Assembly: GCA_900546105.1 (NCBI GenBank)
Contig: URBP01000047.1
Coordinates: forward strand, 1 to 16,667
Source of the DNA: an uncultured Collinsella sp.
Lineage (GTDB): Bacteria > Actinomycetota > Coriobacteriia > Coriobacteriales > Coriobacteriaceae
Reading direction: 5' to 3'
DNA length: 16,667 nt
Shown: in pieces, positions 15,613-16,667 of the stretch
Position numbering within the stretch: position 1 is the stretch's first letter
Layout: every line of letters begins with the position of its first letter
Made by a program: the position numbers and the translations under genes
Notes under the pieces: model-generated
The model's input: only the letters and a program-made list of their open reading frames with translations
What the model was told of the DNA's origin: nothing
Database searches by the model: none

Positions 15613-16155
15613 TTACTCGTGAACGATCTCGACATGGACGATCTCGTCGCCGGCACGCAGCTGCGAAATCACATCGAGACCCTCGACCGTGGTGCCAAAG
15701 ACGGTGTAACCGGAATCGAGGTTATGCTGGGCACCCAAGCAGAAGTAGAACTGCGAACCCGCGGAATCGGGGTCCATGGAGCGTGCCATGGCAAGGGCGC
15801 CATCGACATGGCTGTTGCGCGGATTGGTGGCAAACTCGCCCTTGATGCAGTAGCCGGGGCCACCGGTACCAGGCATGCCATCGGGGCCCTCAAGACCGGC
15901 AGCAACGTCGGCGCCGGACATATCGCGGGTATTGGGGTCGCCGCCCTGGATGACAAAACCGGGCACATAGCGATGGAACTTAAGGCCATCATAGAAGCCC
16001 ATCGTGGAAAGCTCGCAGAAGTTCGCGACATGAATGGGGGCACCCTCGCCGTCAAACTTGACCTTGATGGTGCCCTTCGACGTCTCGATTACGGCGCACT
16101 CGTCGCCGACAAGCTGATACTCGGGCGTGTAGAGCTCTTTCTTAAAACCAAACAT
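15613..16155 (-). CDS. Cyclophilin-type peptidyl-prolyl isomerase
   Basis: The enzyme speeds cis-trans isomerisation of Xaa-Pro bonds during protein folding. The 180 residues match bacterial cyclophilins: catalytic R62 in FHR, GFVIQGGDP at 66-74, SAGSQFYFCLG at 131-141 and DSGYTVFG at 147-154. An insertion of about 15 residues after GGDP (NTRDMSGADVAAGLEG) lengthens the loop before GTGGPGYCIKGEF. There is no signal peptide, so it is cytoplasmic. ATG 16155 follows GGAAGGAACCAC. It is the first gene after a good promoter and is probably co-transcribed with the TPR gene. Confidence 0.93.
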   Translation of the reverse strand: MFGFKKELYTPEYQLVGDECAVIETSKGTIKVKFDGEGAPIHVANFCELSTMGFYDGLKFHRYVPGFVIQGGDPNTRDMSGADVAAGLEGPDGMPGTGGPGYCIKGEFATNPRNSHVDGALAMARSMDPDSAGSQFYFCLGAQHNLDSGYTVFGTTVEGLDVISQLRAGDEIVHVEIVHE

Positions 16156-16194
16156 GTGGTTCCTTCCTCGTGCGTTTAAAGCATATTTGTACGA

Positions 16195-16224
16195 ATTGTA
16201 GCAATAAGCACGGGCTTACATCAA
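16195..16224 (-). promoter_or_regulatory. Sigma-70-type promoter, extended -10, for the prolyl isomerase gene
   Basis: On the minus strand TTGATG (16224-16219) and TACAAT (16200-16195) are 18 nt apart, with TGC directly before the -10 box giving an extended -10 element. Expected start is near 16188, about 32 nt before the ATG. It lies in the only gap between this gene and the one upstream. Confidence 0.75.
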
Positions 16225-16262
16225 TTGCGCACGTAGGTTATGCCGACTATGGCGAACTAATT

Positions 16263-16667
16263 TTAGGAACGCTGCTGCGGCTTCCAGGAACCCACATTGG
16301 CATCGTACTGGTTCAGCGCGCTGTTGCCGCCCTGCGCGATGGGCGCCAGGATCTCGCTTTGGTGGGAACTCATCGGCTCGCCATCGGGAATGGCCAGCGA
16401 GATGTCCCAGCTCTGGCAGATCACGTCGACGCGCTCATACATCCACTCGGCAAGCTGCTTTAAGTGGGCGATGTCATCCGCATAGACCGTATCGTCCTGT
16501 ACTTTCAGGTTGTTGAGCTCATCTTGCGTCTTTTTAATCTGGTCGCGCAGGGCGTAGGCACTCTGCGACAGCTCCTGACGGGTGGACAGCGGCGTTCGGA
16601 GATAGCCGTTGTTAAAGGAATCGATGACCTCGCCGATCTGGTCCTCGTCAGCGTAGGACACGATGGT
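16263..16667 (-). CDS. Unrecognised protein, C-terminal 134 residues
   Basis: I do not recognise this protein. The frame is open to the right edge and has no well-supported start inside the window: a GTG at 16661 is possible but the upstream codons (Thr-Ile) are also open, so this is most likely the C-terminus of a larger gene. Visible features are a hydrophilic helical stretch with coiled-coil character (LRDQIKKTQDELNNLKVQ) and a short conserved-looking end, with GGNSALNQYDANVGSWKPQQ. No membrane segment or enzyme motif is seen. It ends 107 nt before the prolyl isomerase start, separated by that gene's promoter; no clear terminator follows it. Confidence 0.65.
   Translation of the reverse strand, partial: TIVSYADEDQIGEVIDSFNNGYLRTPLSTRQELSQSAYALRDQIKKTQDELNNLKVQDDTVYADDIAHLKQLAEWMYERVDVICQSWDISLAIPDGEPMSSHQSEILAPIAQGGNSALNQYDANVGSWKPQQRS

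Noticed and set aside
14261..15622. 453-codon open frame on the plus strand
   Set aside because: It mirrors the TPR gene and arises from its codon bias; no promoter or ribosome site is seen.
16200..16262. Possible terminator after the right-edge gene
   Set aside because: Only a short GCC/GGC stem with weak flanks and no T-run; too weak to call.
1..16667. CRISPR arrays, tRNA or rRNA genes, prophage genes
   Set aside because: No direct-repeat array, tRNA-like cloverleaf or rRNA segment was seen, and all gaps are filled by short intergenic spans.

Overview
The window is GC-rich, and every gene I can support lies on the minus strand, so transcription runs from position 16667 towards 1. Gene content and order (ppi, TPR protein, mreB-mreC-mreD-pbp2-rodA, a DUF697-like gene, a radical SAM pair, rplU-rpmA-obgE-nadD-yqeK-rsfS) and the frequent TTG/GTG starts point to a rod-shaped, high-GC Gram-positive bacterium. 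Protein style suggests Coriobacteriia, most likely Collinsella or a close relative. That placement is a judgement from the sequence, not a database match.

Layout in transcription order. (1) 16667-16263: the C-terminal part of an unrecognised protein that enters from the right edge. (2) 16224-14297: a good promoter, a cyclophilin-type prolyl isomerase and a membrane-anchored TPR protein. (3) 14274-8222: a hairpin and a possible -10 box, then the rod-shape machinery MreB, MreC, MreD, a class B PBP2 and RodA, tightly packed and with good ribosome binding sites. (4) 8203-4575: a DUF697-like protein, a B12-binding-like radical SAM protein of the TIGR03960 type and its usual partner of the TIGR03936/DUF2344 type. 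(5) 4578-505: a strong promoter, whose -35 box overlaps the stop codon of the gene before it, then L21, L27, a terminator/attenuator, the ribosome-assembly GTPase ObgE, NadD, the HD-domain protein YqeK and the ribosome silencing factor RsfS, closed by a strong intrinsic terminator at 428-460. (6) 367-1: a REP-associated (Y1/HUH) transposase cut by the left edge.

The genes link three activities: lateral wall synthesis (MreBCD, PBP2, RodA), ribosome assembly and dormancy (L21, L27, ObgE, RsfS) and nucleotide metabolism (NadD, YqeK). Between them sit proteins of unknown role: the radical SAM pair, the DUF697-like protein and the TPR protein. These are the best candidates for undescribed biology here.

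Two genes show likely lesions or recoding. The radical SAM gene has lost one G in a poly-G run (six where seven are needed), which shifts the frame between codon 24 and the rest. The natural ATG frame of rsfS is interrupted by a TAA twelve codons in, four nucleotides before a GTG that can restart it. No intergenic stretch exceeds 300 bases.
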